A stretch of 64,000 nt of DNA, from contig NZ_VHJK01000001.1 of NCBI RefSeq assembly GCF_007004095.1, positions 124,001 through 188,000 on the forward strand, in the 5' to 3' direction. Origin of the DNA: Erythrobacter insulae (lineage in GTDB: Bacteria > Pseudomonadota > Alphaproteobacteria > Sphingomonadales > Sphingomonadaceae). The notes beneath the pieces are model-generated. The model saw nothing but the letters and a program-made list of their open reading frames with translations, ran no database searches and was not told where the DNA came from. This document shows positions 50,752 through 60,057 of the stretch, one piece after another. A program made the position numbers and the translations under genes. Every line of letters starts with the position of its first letter. Positions within the stretch are counted from its first letter, which is position 1.

Positions 50752-51392
50752 GCAGACGGGGCGGTATTGCTTTCTGATTTCACGCGATCCGCCAATGACG
50801 CTGCGCCGGAGCCTCTAAAATAATAAGCAAAGAGCAGCGGCCACGCAAAGTTGATCGAGCCGAAGATCCGCTGCGACAAACCTGCAAAACCCTCCGGCTC
50901 AAAACCTGTGAGCGCCAGCCATAGATACAGCATCCCGGATAGACTGACGAAGGTCGTGATCACATTCATTTTGCGCCTGCCACTTTCGTCCTGAAACTCG
51001 ACATCCTGCAGGTCGAGCATAGAAAGAGCCGGCGCAAGGATATTGAAAATTCCGATGACGTAAAAACCGTGCATGGGTGACCCCATCGGCCAAATTCCGT
51101 TAGAAATCATCGCAATGCCAAACACAATCCAGCACATTGCTCCACCGGAAAACGCGCGTCTTGATATCCGCCAGATCGCGGCACCAAAAACGATCAGACT
51201 TATCCCAGCGATCAGAGCCGCAATATTCGCGATCATATGCGCGGCCCCGTCCTGCAAAGTCATCACGCTGACGTGAGACGATACCGGGTCATAATCCTGT
51301 GCGAGAAACCCGGCGAAGGTGGTCAGTAAAAGCCATACGGGGAGAGGAAACATTCCAGCCCAAATGGCTGATTTTGCGAGATTGTTATCCAT
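50748..51392 (-). CDS. DUF998-family membrane protein
   Basis: The 214-aa protein has six hydrophobic segments. The early part, IWAGMFPLPVWLLLTTFAGFLAQDYDPVSSHVSVMTLQDG, with its P-x-SSHVS loop, is typical of DUF998. ISNGIWPMGSPMHGFYVIGI is in the middle. No function is known for the family. It is convergent with the DUF2236 gene. Confidence 0.7.
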   Translation of the reverse strand: MDNNLAKSAIWAGMFPLPVWLLLTTFAGFLAQDYDPVSSHVSVMTLQDGAAHMIANIAALIAGISLIVFGAAIWRISRRAFSGGAMCWIVFGIAMISNGIWPMGSPMHGFYVIGIFNILAPALSMLDLQDVEFQDESGRRKMNVITTFVSLSGMLYLWLALTGFEPEGFAGLSQRIFGSINFAWPLLFAYYFRGSGAASLADRVKSESNTAPSA

Positions 51393-51448
51393 GGAAATCC
51401 TAACGACTGCTATCTCGCAGTGACTTGGTGAAGGGCCATCAGTTTGAC

Positions 51449-52042
51449 TTATTGTATCGTGGCGCTTTTGCGCAGCAATTGATAGGCTTCGACCACTTTA
51501 TTCAGTTGTGCCTCGTGGCTGCGATCGCCGCCATTGCGGTCCGGATGATAGCGCCGGACAAGCTCGGAATAACGCCGCCTTAATTTGCGGCGATCCGTAT
51601 CCGATCCCAGTCCCATGGATTCAAGAGCTTCGGCTTCGACCTTTGAAAACCGGCCATCCATAGCCATTTTCGCCTCGCGCTCTGCGCGGCTGCGGATCCC
51701 GCCAGCGCGCGCAGATATCGCATCCAGCGGATCCTGATAATCGGCCCAGCGCGGCATCCCATCCACCGCGGCCCTTGGTGAAAATGCCGCACTTTCCGTG
51801 CGCCAGCCGCTCGCCGGGCTTTGCGCGGCGAGAATTTCCTCCGCGCTCATCCCCTCAAACCAGTCATAACCCGCGTTGAATTCTCGCACATGGTCCAAAC
51901 AGAACCAGCGCCACGTGCCCGGACCGTCAAATCCGCTCGGCTGGTATCCGGGCGCGCGAAATTCACCCGCATCGCGGCAAGTGGGGTGTTCGCAGACGCG
52001 ATCAGCGTCTTCGTAGCGTCCGTGGAGTTTCGCAGAAGGCAT
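51449..52042 (-). CDS. J-domain (DnaJ-like) protein
   Basis: The 197-aa protein has an N-terminal domain with paired cysteines (CEHPTCRDAGEFRAPG and WRWFCLDHVREFN), a possible zinc site, and a C-terminal J-domain with the HPD tripeptide in RRRYSELVRRYHPDRNGGDRSHEAQLNKVVEAYQLL. Putting the J-domain at the C-terminus is the reverse of DnaJ. Such genes commonly sit beside cobS/cobT and bolA in alphaproteobacteria. Here bolA is divergent 70 bases away and cobS is 2.4 kb downstream. It probably recruits DnaK to a specific client. Confidence 0.88.
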   Translation of the reverse strand: MPSAKLHGRYEDADRVCEHPTCRDAGEFRAPGYQPSGFDGPGTWRWFCLDHVREFNAGYDWFEGMSAEEILAAQSPASGWRTESAAFSPRAAVDGMPRWADYQDPLDAISARAGGIRSRAEREAKMAMDGRFSKVEAEALESMGLGSDTDRRKLRRRYSELVRRYHPDRNGGDRSHEAQLNKVVEAYQLLRKSATIQ

Positions 52043-52112
52043 AGGGGCTTGAGAATGGTGTCTTTACCCCCAAATGCCAAGAACAACCGGATTGCAAAAA
52101 GGACAAGCGGAC

Positions 52113-52379
52113 ATGAGCGGGACCGTCGCAGATGAAATGAAGCAGCTTTTGACCAAGGCTTTTGATCCTACCGGGCTGGACATAATCAATGACAGTGCGC
52201 AGCACTCCGGTCATTCCGGTGATGACGGATCAGGCGAATCGCACTTCACAATAGTGATCGAAGCGCCTGGATTTGCAGATATGTCGCGTCTTGCCCGCCA
52301 GCGCGCTGTTATCGCCGCGCTCGGCGATATTGTTGGTGAACGGGTTCATGCAGTCGCGATCAAGGCCAGCGCGCCCTGA
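52113..52379 (+). CDS. bolA: BolA-family protein
   Basis: About 88 aa from ATG 52113, with AAAGGACA upstream. The BolA fold is shown by GESHFTIVIEAPGFADMSRLARQRAVIAALGDIVGERVHAVAIKASAP. The conserved His in SHFTIVIEAP is a candidate cluster ligand when it pairs with a monothiol glutaredoxin. BolA proteins link Fe-S trafficking to stress and cell shape. Divergent from the J-domain gene. Confidence 0.9.
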   Translation: MSGTVADEMKQLLTKAFDPTGLDIINDSAQHSGHSGDDGSGESHFTIVIEAPGFADMSRLARQRAVIAALGDIVGERVHAVAIKASAP

Positions 52380-52398
52380 TCGCGGAAACCACCGGTCG

Positions 52399-53004
52399 TT
52401 ATTGTGCAAGCGTGAAAAACATCAGATAAATCAGCCTGCCATCGTCAACCGATCGGCCAAAGCCGGGGCCGGACGTATGGAAAAACCAGGGCCGCAAAAG
52501 AAGCAAACGATTGTAGCGCATCGGGATTTCCATCGTTTTTTCCCAAGCTGCACGTTTGTTTCCGTCTTTCTCAATAGTCTGGTTTAAAACCGCGTCGCGG
52601 CTGCTGTATCCCATGGAAACTGCCTCGGCATCGGTGATCGGCGAGCGTTCCAGACCAGTGGCCTTATGACGGAAGAAATCGGTGCCGCTGACCCCGTCAC
52701 CGTTCTTGCTCAGATATAATATTCCGGACCATTGGGACGGATCGACGTGAACCTGTCCCCGGCGCGGGTCTGTTTTCAACGCGACCCGGCATTTGCCATG
52801 CGAATCCAGCGGCTCAACGGGTTTTAGCGGCTCTCCAACCAATTGTGATGCATATTGGGAAAGGCCGGGCAGATCGAGCCGCTGCACACTGTTGCGCCCC
52901 GGATATGGCCCTTCCTGTTCAGGATAATCGAGGTTTAACGCCTGCGCCCGAAATGCATCGGGGTTATCCAGAAAATCATCGACGACGAGAAATGAGAGAG
53001 GCAT
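52399..53004 (-). CDS. DUF6445-type protein with 2OG-oxygenase-like motif
   Basis: The 201-aa protein starts MPLSFLVVDDFLDNPDAFRAQAL, like many prolyl-hydroxylase-fold proteins. It contains RRGQVHVDPSQWSGILYLS (H-x-D) and LLLLRPWFFHTSGPGFG (distal His), followed by RLIYLMFFT. The H-x-D...H triad fits an Fe(II)/2-oxoglutarate-dependent oxygenase. No substrate is known. It is convergent with bolA. The 140-base gap to the NUDIX gene shows nothing recognisable. Confidence 0.72.
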   Translation of the reverse strand: MPLSFLVVDDFLDNPDAFRAQALNLDYPEQEGPYPGRNSVQRLDLPGLSQYASQLVGEPLKPVEPLDSHGKCRVALKTDPRRGQVHVDPSQWSGILYLSKNGDGVSGTDFFRHKATGLERSPITDAEAVSMGYSSRDAVLNQTIEKDGNKRAAWEKTMEIPMRYNRLLLLRPWFFHTSGPGFGRSVDDGRLIYLMFFTLAQ

Positions 53005-53144
53005 AGCGAGCTCCGAACCAAGTTGCGGCCTGATAACAGCGATGATGAAAAGGGTAAAATGCCAATGATCCGCCGGAATGCATGGGCAGTGATCGCATTG
53101 CTAACCCTGCCTGATCGATCCGCCATTTCATTGGGCGGTGCGCG

Positions 53145-53594
53145 ATGAAAGACGCCGCCAAACGTGTTCGCAAATCGGCGCGCATTGTTGTGCTTGATCC
53201 TGAAAACAGGGTTTTGATGTTCCGGTTCGATGTTGCGGACAGACCGCCCTTTTGGGTTACGACCGGCGGTGAATGTGACCCGGGCGAGAGCTTCGAGGAC
53301 GCGGCGCGCCGTGAACTTTTCGAGGAAACCGGCATTGTTGCCGATCCGGGGCATCAGGTTGCACGCACCACGCCGGAATTTGTCACCGTAGAGGGCGAGC
53401 CAGTGCAAGCGGATGAGCGGTATTTTATTGTCCGCGCTGGCGGGGCACGGATTGATACAACCAATCACACCGCGCTTGAGCAAAAGGTCATGACGCAGCA
53501 CCGCTGGTTCACGGTGGACGAGCTTTCAGACTGGCATGAGGCCGTTTTTCCCGAGAGCCTTGCTGAAATTATTACGTTGCACGCCGCAACCTGA
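53145..53594 (+). CDS. NUDIX hydrolase
   Basis: The 149-aa protein contains the complete Nudix box GGECDPGESFEDAARRELFEETGI (G-x5-E-x7-R-E-x2-E-E-x-G-x) near residues 43-66. RVLMFRFDVADRPPFWVTTGG precedes it and TQHRWFTVDELSDW follows. It hydrolyses nucleoside diphosphate-X compounds; the substrate cannot be assigned. It starts a rightward trio with an SDR and an epoxide-hydrolase-like gene. Confidence 0.9.
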   Translation: MKDAAKRVRKSARIVVLDPENRVLMFRFDVADRPPFWVTTGGECDPGESFEDAARRELFEETGIVADPGHQVARTTPEFVTVEGEPVQADERYFIVRAGGARIDTTNHTALEQKVMTQHRWFTVDELSDWHEAVFPESLAEIITLHAAT

Positions 53595-53644
53595 TTGCCG
53601 CGCCCACGGTGTCTCGCTATCCCTATGCAAAGGGAGAGAACGAC

Positions 53645-54457
53645 ATGGATTACACGGGCAAGGTTATCTGGATAACAGGCGCTTCATCGGGCATCGGAGC
53701 GGCTCTGGCCCGCGATGCGGCATCGCGCGGCGCGCACATTGTGCTCTCCGGACGAGACGAGGCCCGCCTTGCCGAAGTTGCCGCCGATTGCGGTGAGACA
53801 TTGATCATACCGTTCGATGTGCGTGATGATGCCGCATTGGCCGATGCCACTGCCAAAGCGATCCACTGGAAAGGCGGCGTTGATGTTGCCTTTGCCAATG
53901 CGGGTGTTTCGCAGCGCAGCCGTGCGCTTAAAACCGATATGCAGGTTTACAGGGATATCATCGACATAGATCTGACAGCGCAGATTGCATTCAGTCAGGG
54001 TCTAATCGGTCATATGACAGAGCGCGGTTCGGGTGCTCTGGCGTTTATATCTTCTATTGCGGGCAAGGTCGGAGTGCCAATGCGCACGGCCTATAGTGCG
54101 GTGAAATTCGGCCTTGCCGGTTATGGTGATGCGCTGCGCGGTGAATTGTCGCAAACAGGCGTGAATGTGCATGTAATCTATCCCGGCTCGGTCGCGACCG
54201 ATGTCGCTCGCAACGCGATGGTCGCGGACGGATCAAAACGGGGCGTAAGCGACAGAGCCATCGATGAGGGTATTCCCGCCGCAGACGCTGCCAGGAAGAT
54301 GCTTGATGAAATGGCAGCCGGCACGCGCGAGATCATCGTTGCTCAGGGTATGGAGGAGCAGATGGGCGAAATGCGGAGAACGCCAGACGCGCTGTTTGAT
54401 CAGGTCGCACAGATGGTTGCCGGCGGGTACATGGAGAAGATGGAGGCCGAGGGATGA
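53645..54457 (+). CDS. Short-chain dehydrogenase/reductase
   Basis: About 270 aa from ATG 53645, with AAAGGGAGAG upstream. The nucleotide-binding VIWITGASSGIGAALAR (TGxxxGxG), the D-V pair after strand 4, FANAGVS (NAG), SSIAG and the catalytic Tyr-x3-Lys in RTAYSAVKFGLAGYGDALRGEL are all present. The long C-terminal region resembles the DHRS7-like group that reduces lipids or ketones. It overlaps the downstream epoxide-hydrolase-like gene by four bases (ATGA). Confidence 0.9.
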   Translation: MDYTGKVIWITGASSGIGAALARDAASRGAHIVLSGRDEARLAEVAADCGETLIIPFDVRDDAALADATAKAIHWKGGVDVAFANAGVSQRSRALKTDMQVYRDIIDIDLTAQIAFSQGLIGHMTERGSGALAFISSIAGKVGVPMRTAYSAVKFGLAGYGDALRGELSQTGVNVHVIYPGSVATDVARNAMVADGSKRGVSDRAIDEGIPAADAARKMLDEMAAGTREIIVAQGMEEQMGEMRRTPDALFDQVAQMVAGGYMEKMEAEG

Positions 54458-55350
54458 TCACGTTGGAGCAAAAGCGCGTTACGCTTGCCAATGGAATTAA
54501 ACTGGACGTGGTCGATGAAGGGCCGGTCGACGCCCCGGCCCTCATATTCCTTCACGGCTTTCCCGAAAGTCATCGGACCTGGCGCAATCAGATTGCGCAT
54601 TTTTCAGATCGTTACCGTTGTATTGCCCCCGATCAACGCGGCTATCGCGGATCGTCCAAGCCGCAAGAGATCGAGGCCTATACGCCCGACAAACTGATCG
54701 GCGACATTTTCTTGCTCGCCGATGCGCTTGGCATCGCAAAGTTCACCATAGTCGGGCATGATTGGGGCGGAGCGATTGCCTGGGGTGTGGCGCTTGGCGG
54801 TCAACATATGCGGGTCGAACGGGCGATCATCGCCAATGCGCCGCATCCGTCGATCTTTCAAAAACTGCTTTACACCCACAAGGGACAACGTGAGGCCAGC
54901 CAGTATATTCGCGGTTTCCGTGATCCGGCGAACGATGCACTGATCCGTGAAAAGGGGCTGACCGGATTGATGATGCAAGAGGTCAAATGGGACAAGCCCA
55001 GCACGATGGAAGCCGAAGAACGCGCGCAATTGCTCCGCGATTGGGAAGACCGCGACGCGTGTTTCGGAATGATCAATTACTATCGCGGCAGCTCCTTACA
55101 CGTCCCGCCCATGGATGCGCCCTACGCTCCGCCCGATGGCTATACGCCGCCGGCTCTGCCGGACTTAACCATTCCAACGCTGGTGATCTGGGCGATGGAC
55201 GATCTGGCATTGCCGCCGGAAAACCTCGAAGGGTTGGAGGACATTATTGACCCGCTGACCATCGTAAAAGTGCCCGACTGCGGTCATTTTGTGCCTTGGG
55301 AAGCGCCCGAACGGTTCAATGCCGCGATGGAAGAATTCCTGAACAGCTAA
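54454..55350 (+). CDS. Epoxide hydrolase-like alpha/beta hydrolase
   Basis: The 298-aa protein has HGFPE at residues 34-38 (oxyanion hole), PDQRGYRGSSKP, the nucleophile Asp103 in GHDWGGAIAW and the His of DCGHFVPWEAPE near the end. An Asp nucleophile in GHDWGG with HGFPE is the mark of soluble epoxide hydrolases and haloalkane dehalogenases. A cap with NYYRGSS could supply one of the ring-opening Tyr residues. The coupled SDR suggests both act on the same lipid-type substrate (inference). Confidence 0.85.
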   Translation: MITLEQKRVTLANGIKLDVVDEGPVDAPALIFLHGFPESHRTWRNQIAHFSDRYRCIAPDQRGYRGSSKPQEIEAYTPDKLIGDIFLLADALGIAKFTIVGHDWGGAIAWGVALGGQHMRVERAIIANAPHPSIFQKLLYTHKGQREASQYIRGFRDPANDALIREKGLTGLMMQEVKWDKPSTMEAEERAQLLRDWEDRDACFGMINYYRGSSLHVPPMDAPYAPPDGYTPPALPDLTIPTLVIWAMDDLALPPENLEGLEDIIDPLTIVKVPDCGHFVPWEAPERFNAAMEEFLNS

Positions 55351-56429
55351 TGCACGAGCCACTCAACCCATGCGCCGTGTGGGTGGGAATGGCTGATCAG
55401 ATGCGGCGTTCCGTCATCGGGTGATCCATTCCATAGCCGCACTTTTAATTCATGCCGAAAAGTGGCCGGATCGGTTTCAAGCGCGATCCACGCCAAGGGC
55501 GATTGAGCGCTCGCGGCCTTGCCCGCTGTCTCAAACGCCTCGGTAATCGTCGCTTGCGTGGCGGCAGGCATATATTGCCACATGATCGAATGGAACATCG
55601 CGCGGGTGGTGCCTTCGGTTTGCGGCTCAGCCAGCATCGCCGTCACAAATTCACCTGCATCCTGCTTGACCAGATCGGGCGGGCGGGCGCTTGCCAGAGC
55701 GATCGCTGCATCAATGCGCGCCATCCGGCCCGGGGCATCAGGCCACACGTAACTTTTGAGTCGAAGAGCGCTAATGGGATCGCTCAGATCAATCGGCGCA
55801 ATGTCACAGCCACACACGGACAGGATCTGAAAATTCGCAGGCGCGGCGGCCGGAGACACTTCGCCGCGCCATTCCGGTGCGATCTGCATCGGCGAACCTC
55901 TTGGCCCGGCAATTGTTTCGCCCAGCTGGAACCGGTACCGGTCCAACATCGTCAGCACCCCTGCACTCGCGCCCAATTCGAACAGCTCAAATTTGGGCAC
56001 CGTTTTTTGAGCGAGCCACAACAAACCGCCCATAATGCTGGCTGCGCGTCCAGCCTCATTCGTCTGGGGCGGTCCATCAAGCCAAGGAAGCAACTGCGTG
56101 TCAAAAGTTTCGACCAATTCACAGACCAGTGCATCAATCCGGTCCTGATCGGTGACCTGTCCGCTATATACCCGTGCCAGCCGGCGATCTGCCCCGGACA
56201 ATACCAGATGATGCAGCCCGCCTGCGAGCCGCAGCGGCATCGCGTCTTTCAGCGTCAACCCGGCCCAGTTTGCGATGCGCGCGCCCGTCGCTGTATCGCT
56301 TTCACGCACCTTTGCGAGCGAGCGAACAACCCTTGCCGTGCAGGGCGCGCCGTTTTGTTCGGCATGGTCCGCTTGCCAATCAAGCGCCTCGATAAATTCC
56401 TCGATCGCCATCACGTCTGGTTTGCTCAT
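55347..56429 (-). CDS. DUF2332 family protein
   Basis: The 360-aa protein starts MSKPDVMAIEEFIEALDWQADHAEQNGAPCTARVV and contains the DUF2332 features PQTNEAGRAASIMGGLLWLA, LFELGASAGVLTMLDRYRF (a methyltransferase-like glycine motif) and FHSIMWQYMPAATQATI. The fold may derive from SAM-dependent methyltransferases, but activity is unknown. It is convergent with the epoxide-hydrolase-like gene (4-base overlap) and divergent from hisG. Confidence 0.82.
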   Translation of the reverse strand: MSKPDVMAIEEFIEALDWQADHAEQNGAPCTARVVRSLAKVRESDTATGARIANWAGLTLKDAMPLRLAGGLHHLVLSGADRRLARVYSGQVTDQDRIDALVCELVETFDTQLLPWLDGPPQTNEAGRAASIMGGLLWLAQKTVPKFELFELGASAGVLTMLDRYRFQLGETIAGPRGSPMQIAPEWRGEVSPAAAPANFQILSVCGCDIAPIDLSDPISALRLKSYVWPDAPGRMARIDAAIALASARPPDLVKQDAGEFVTAMLAEPQTEGTTRAMFHSIMWQYMPAATQATITEAFETAGKAASAQSPLAWIALETDPATFRHELKVRLWNGSPDDGTPHLISHSHPHGAWVEWLVH

Positions 56430-56518
56430 CCCAATTTCCTTCGCTTCGGTTCACGCGATCTTATTGCCCTTTGGCCGCGCAATGCCTAAGTCGCGGCCCT
56501 GATTAGAAAAGACAGACA

Positions 56519-57208
56519 ATGACCACCGACCAAGCCAATGAAACATTTGGACAGCTGACTTTCGCTGTTCCCAAAGGCCGCATCCTAGACGAGGCGTTGC
56601 CAGTGATGGCGCGTGCCGGAGTGGTGCCTGATGCAGGCTTCCACGACAAGTCCAACCGTTCGCTATCGTTCGATACGACCCGCGCCGACATGCGTCTGAT
56701 CCGTGTGCGGGCGTTCGATGTGGCGACGTTTGTCGCGCACGGAGCCGCACAAATCGGGATTGTCGGATCGGACGTGGTTGAAGAATTTGACTATGCTGAT
56801 CTCTACGCGCCGGTCGATCTGGATATCGGCCATTGCCGCCTTTCGGTGGCGCGCCTTGCCGAGGATACAGACGAGCGTTCCGGCGTCAGCCACCTCAGAG
56901 TTGCCACCAAATATCCAAACCTGACCAGCAAGCACTTTGAAGCCGCCGGAATTCAGGCCGAGTGCGTGAAATTGAACGGTGCGATGGAGCTTGCGCCTTC
57001 ACTTGGATTGGCACGCCAGATTGTCGATCTGGTTTCAACCGGCGCCACGCTGAAGCAAAACGGCCTTACTGAAACGAGCAAGATTATCGATATTTCTGCC
57101 CGTCTCATCGTGAACCGGGCGGCTCTTAAAAAGGATCCTCGCGTTGCAGAATTGGTCGCAGCGTTTCGAGCGGATGCGGAAACGCGCGCTAGCAAGGATG
57201 CTGCCTGA
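56519..57208 (+). CDS. hisG: ATP phosphoribosyltransferase, short form
   Basis: The 229-aa enzyme has [44 protein letters not shown] and [32 protein letters not shown], standard for HisG. It ends after the catalytic domains, without the C-terminal regulatory ACT-like domain of the long form (about 300 aa). Short HisG needs the HisZ subunit for activity and feedback control; hisZ is not in this window. It begins the run hisG-hisD-nusB-thiL-hppA. Confidence 0.95.
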   Translation: MTTDQANETFGQLTFAVPKGRILDEALPVMARAGVVPDAGFHDKSNRSLSFDTTRADMRLIRVRAFDVATFVAHGAAQIGIVGSDVVEEFDYADLYAPVDLDIGHCRLSVARLAEDTDERSGVSHLRVATKYPNLTSKHFEAAGIQAECVKLNGAMELAPSLGLARQIVDLVSTGATLKQNGLTETSKIIDISARLIVNRAALKKDPRVAELVAAFRADAETRASKDAA

Positions 57209-58500
57209 TGCAGATGTTTTCCACACTCTCACCTGATTTTGATAAAAACTTCACCCGGCTGGTCAACGCGCGGCGTGAAACAGACAGTGATGTTGCAGGA
57301 CAAGTGTCCAGCATTCTCAGCTCGGTCAAAAACCGCGGTGATGACGCGCTGATCGAATACAGTCAGCGCTTCGATGGCTATGCTTTGGCCGATGATAGCG
57401 ACTGGATCATCACCCCGGAACGCTGCGCCGAAGCCTATGCCGGGCTCGAAACCGGGCTTCGCGAGGCGCTGGATCTCGCAGCTGCGCGGATCCGGGCGTA
57501 CCACGAGGCGCAAATGCCGCAGGATCGCGATTACACCGACGATGCCGGCGTGCGGTTGGGCGCGATCTGGAGGCCGGTTGATGCGGCGGGGCTATACGTG
57601 CCCGGCGGACGCGCGGCCTACCCTTCATCGCTGCTGATGAATGCCATCCCTGCGCAGGTCGCTGGCGTCGAACGTATTGTGGTGGTTACTCCGACACCCA
57701 AGGGCAATTCCAACCCGCTTGTCTTGGCCGCGGCCCATGTCGCTGGCGTGGGAGAGATCTGGCGTGTGGGGGGAGCGCACGCCTTGGGCGCGCTTGCCTA
57801 TGGTACAAACAAAATCAGACCCGTCGATGTGATCACCGGCCCCGGAAACGCTTACGTCGCAGAGGCGAAACGTCAGCTTTACGGTGTGGTCGGGATAGAT
57901 ATGGTCGCTGGACCGTCAGAAATTCTGGTCATTTCCGATGGCAAAACCGATCCCGATTGGATTGCGGCAGACCTGTTAAGTCAGGCCGAACACGATCCCA
58001 CATCGCAATCGATCCTGATAACAGACGATGCGGGGTTTGCCGCGTTGGTCGAAGATAGCGTCTCCGTCCAGCTCAGCCAGCTTTCAACCGGCAAGGTCGC
58101 AAAGACCAGCTGGGATGCAAATGGCGCGATCATTGTGGTGAATGATCTGGAAAGCGAAGCGCCTGCGCTCGCCAATCGGCTCGCGGCTGAACACGTTGAG
58201 CTGGCGGTCGATAATCCCGAACCCATGCTGCAAAGCATCCGCCACGCAGGCAGCATATTTCTGGGCCGGATGACACCGGAGGCGGTCGGCGATTATGTTG
58301 CCGGACCGAACCATGTTCTGCCAACTGGCAGACGCGCGCGTTTTTCCAGTGGGCTTTCGGTCCTCGATTTCATGAAACGCACCAGTTTCCTTGGCCTTGA
58401 CGAGGCTTCCTTCGCCAAGATTGGCCCCGCTGCGGCCACTCTTGCTCACGCAGAAGGGCTTCCTGCCCATGCAAAATCGGTGGAGCTTCGCCAAAAATGA
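57208..58500 (+). CDS. hisD: Histidinol dehydrogenase
   Basis: The 430-aa enzyme carries AAGLYVPGGRAAYPSSLLMNAIPAQVAGV, GGAHALGALAYGTNKIRPVDVITGPGNAYVAEAKRQ, the Zn/active-site segment AAEHVELAVDNPEPML and GPNHVLPTGRRARFSSGLSV. It oxidises histidinol to histidine in two NAD-dependent steps. Its ATG overlaps the hisG stop (TGATG) and its stop overlaps nusB (ATGA). Confidence 0.97.
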   Translation: MQMFSTLSPDFDKNFTRLVNARRETDSDVAGQVSSILSSVKNRGDDALIEYSQRFDGYALADDSDWIITPERCAEAYAGLETGLREALDLAAARIRAYHEAQMPQDRDYTDDAGVRLGAIWRPVDAAGLYVPGGRAAYPSSLLMNAIPAQVAGVERIVVVTPTPKGNSNPLVLAAAHVAGVGEIWRVGGAHALGALAYGTNKIRPVDVITGPGNAYVAEAKRQLYGVVGIDMVAGPSEILVISDGKTDPDWIAADLLSQAEHDPTSQSILITDDAGFAALVEDSVSVQLSQLSTGKVAKTSWDANGAIIVVNDLESEAPALANRLAAEHVELAVDNPEPMLQSIRHAGSIFLGRMTPEAVGDYVAGPNHVLPTGRRARFSSGLSVLDFMKRTSFLGLDEASFAKIGPAAATLAHAEGLPAHAKSVELRQK

Positions 58501-58964
58501 ATACGCCAGCCCGTTCCCAAGCCCGATCTACTGCGCGCCTCGCCAGTGTGCAGGCGCTGTATCAGCTCCAAATGGAGGGAACTGCCCTGTCCAAACTGCT
58601 GAATGAATTTCATCAGCACCGTCTCGGACGCGAAGTGGACGATGAAGATCACGAAGGCGAAGTCTTTGCCGATGCCGAAATCGAATTTTTCGATGATATC
58701 GTGCGCGGAGTGGATGCCAGACGCGAGGAAATCGATGCTTTGTTGATGAGCAAGCTTGCCGAGGGTTGGACCGTCAAACGTTTGGACAAAACCATGTTGC
58801 AGGTTTTGCGAGCCGGTTGTTATGAATTGCTGGCCCGCGCCGATGTGCCCAGTGCTTCGGCCATCAGCGAGTATGTCGATGTCGCCAAGGCATTCTTTGA
58901 CGACCGCGAAGCCAAATTCGTCAACGGCATTCTGGATGCTGTGGCAAAAGAAGTGAGAAGCTGA
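58497..58964 (+). CDS. nusB: Transcription antitermination factor NusB
   Basis: The 155-aa all-helical protein reads ARSTARLASVQALYQLQMEG at the start and has VKRLDKTMLQVLRAGCYELLARADVPSASAISEYVDVAKAFF and FVNGILDAVAKEV at the end, the NusB consensus. It binds boxA RNA with NusE for rRNA antitermination. Overlaps hisD by four bases. Confidence 0.95.
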   Translation: MNTPARSQARSTARLASVQALYQLQMEGTALSKLLNEFHQHRLGREVDDEDHEGEVFADAEIEFFDDIVRGVDARREEIDALLMSKLAEGWTVKRLDKTMLQVLRAGCYELLARADVPSASAISEYVDVAKAFFDDREAKFVNGILDAVAKEVRS

Positions 58965-59002
58965 CTTCGCAAGGCCGGTAATACCGTGGTACTGTCTGCG
59001 CC

Positions 59003-59863
59003 ATGATGACCGAACATGAGTTTCTCGCTGCGCTGAGAACATTGCCCCTTCATGAAGGAGCTCGCGGTCTGAAAGACGATTGCGCGCTAATCGAGATTGG
59101 CGACGAAACGCTCATCTTCAATCATGATTCCATGGCCGAGGGCACGCATTTCCGACCCGAAGCCGATCTAGCTGATGTTGCTTGGAAACTGGTTGCGATC
59201 AACCTGTCCGATCTCGCATCGAAAGGGGCCAAGCCTGTCGGAATTTTGCTGGGCCACTCCCTAGGCGGCAACGATCAGAGATTTATCGAAGGCCTGCGTG
59301 AAGTTCTGACGGCGTACAATGTTAAATTGATGGGCGGAGACACAGTCGCTGCGACCGGGGCAAGCACCTATGCGGTTACGGCGATTGGTAAAGCGACCTG
59401 CAAACCAGTCCCGGCGCGCAACGCTGCGAAGGTTGGTCACGGTGTCTTCGTCACAGGATCGATCGGCTGCGCAATGCTTGGCTTTGAAGGTCATGTGGCC
59501 CATCTCAAAGCGTTCAACCGGCCAACGCCTCTTGTCGAAGCAGGTCAGGCGCTCGCACCCCATGTTGGCGCGATGATGGATGTCTCCGATGGATTATTGC
59601 TCGATATCTATCGCATGGCCGGGGCCAGCGAAGTCACAATTTCCCTGGAGAGTATTGCCGTGCCAGTTGCCGATGAAGCGCGGCGTGATGAATGTCTGCG
59701 TTGGGGAGACGATTATCAGCTGCTGTTCACCCTTCCCCAAGGTGTCGAGCTTCCATGGCCAGCCACGATGATTGGAACTGTCGAACCACGCGCGCCAATT
59801 CGGCTATTCGTCGATGGTAAGCCTGTAAGCAGCACAGCAGGCCTCGGTTATGAACACGGCTGA
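59003..59863 (+). CDS. thiL: Thiamine-monophosphate kinase
   Basis: The 286-aa protein has the ThiL/PurM-fold pattern: KDDCALIEIGDETLIFNHDSMAEGTHFRP, WKLVAINLSDLASKGAKPVGIL, LMGGDTVAATGA and VGAMMDVSDGLLLDIYRMA. It phosphorylates thiamine monophosphate to the active diphosphate. No TPP riboswitch is visible in the short gap after nusB. Confidence 0.95.
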   Translation: MMTEHEFLAALRTLPLHEGARGLKDDCALIEIGDETLIFNHDSMAEGTHFRPEADLADVAWKLVAINLSDLASKGAKPVGILLGHSLGGNDQRFIEGLREVLTAYNVKLMGGDTVAATGASTYAVTAIGKATCKPVPARNAAKVGHGVFVTGSIGCAMLGFEGHVAHLKAFNRPTPLVEAGQALAPHVGAMMDVSDGLLLDIYRMAGASEVTISLESIAVPVADEARRDECLRWGDDYQLLFTLPQGVELPWPATMIGTVEPRAPIRLFVDGKPVSSTAGLGYEHG

Positions 59864-59939
59864 TTGACGACCGGCGCGGCTAAGCCTTTCAAAACTGGTG
59901 AAATTGACGCGTAACAAAAACGGGGCCCGCGCTAGACAC

Positions 59940-59967
59940 TTGTCACCTGCAAGCAAGACCGTATGAC
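59940..59967 (+). promoter_or_regulatory. Possible hppA promoter and leader hairpin
   Basis: TTGTCA (59940-59945) and TATGAC (59962-59967) are separated by 16 bp. The transcript would have a leader of about 85 bases in which GCGGGA (59994-59999) can pair with TCCCGC (60032-60037). The hairpin lies about 20 bases before the GTG start of hppA. Confidence 0.4.
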
Positions 59968-60057
59968 TGATGCGCTGCGCCGCATAAAATAAAGCGGGAT
60001 CTTTTGAAAAGGGCGCAGTTATAAAAAATAGTCCCGCGTCACGAGAGGGGATTATTC

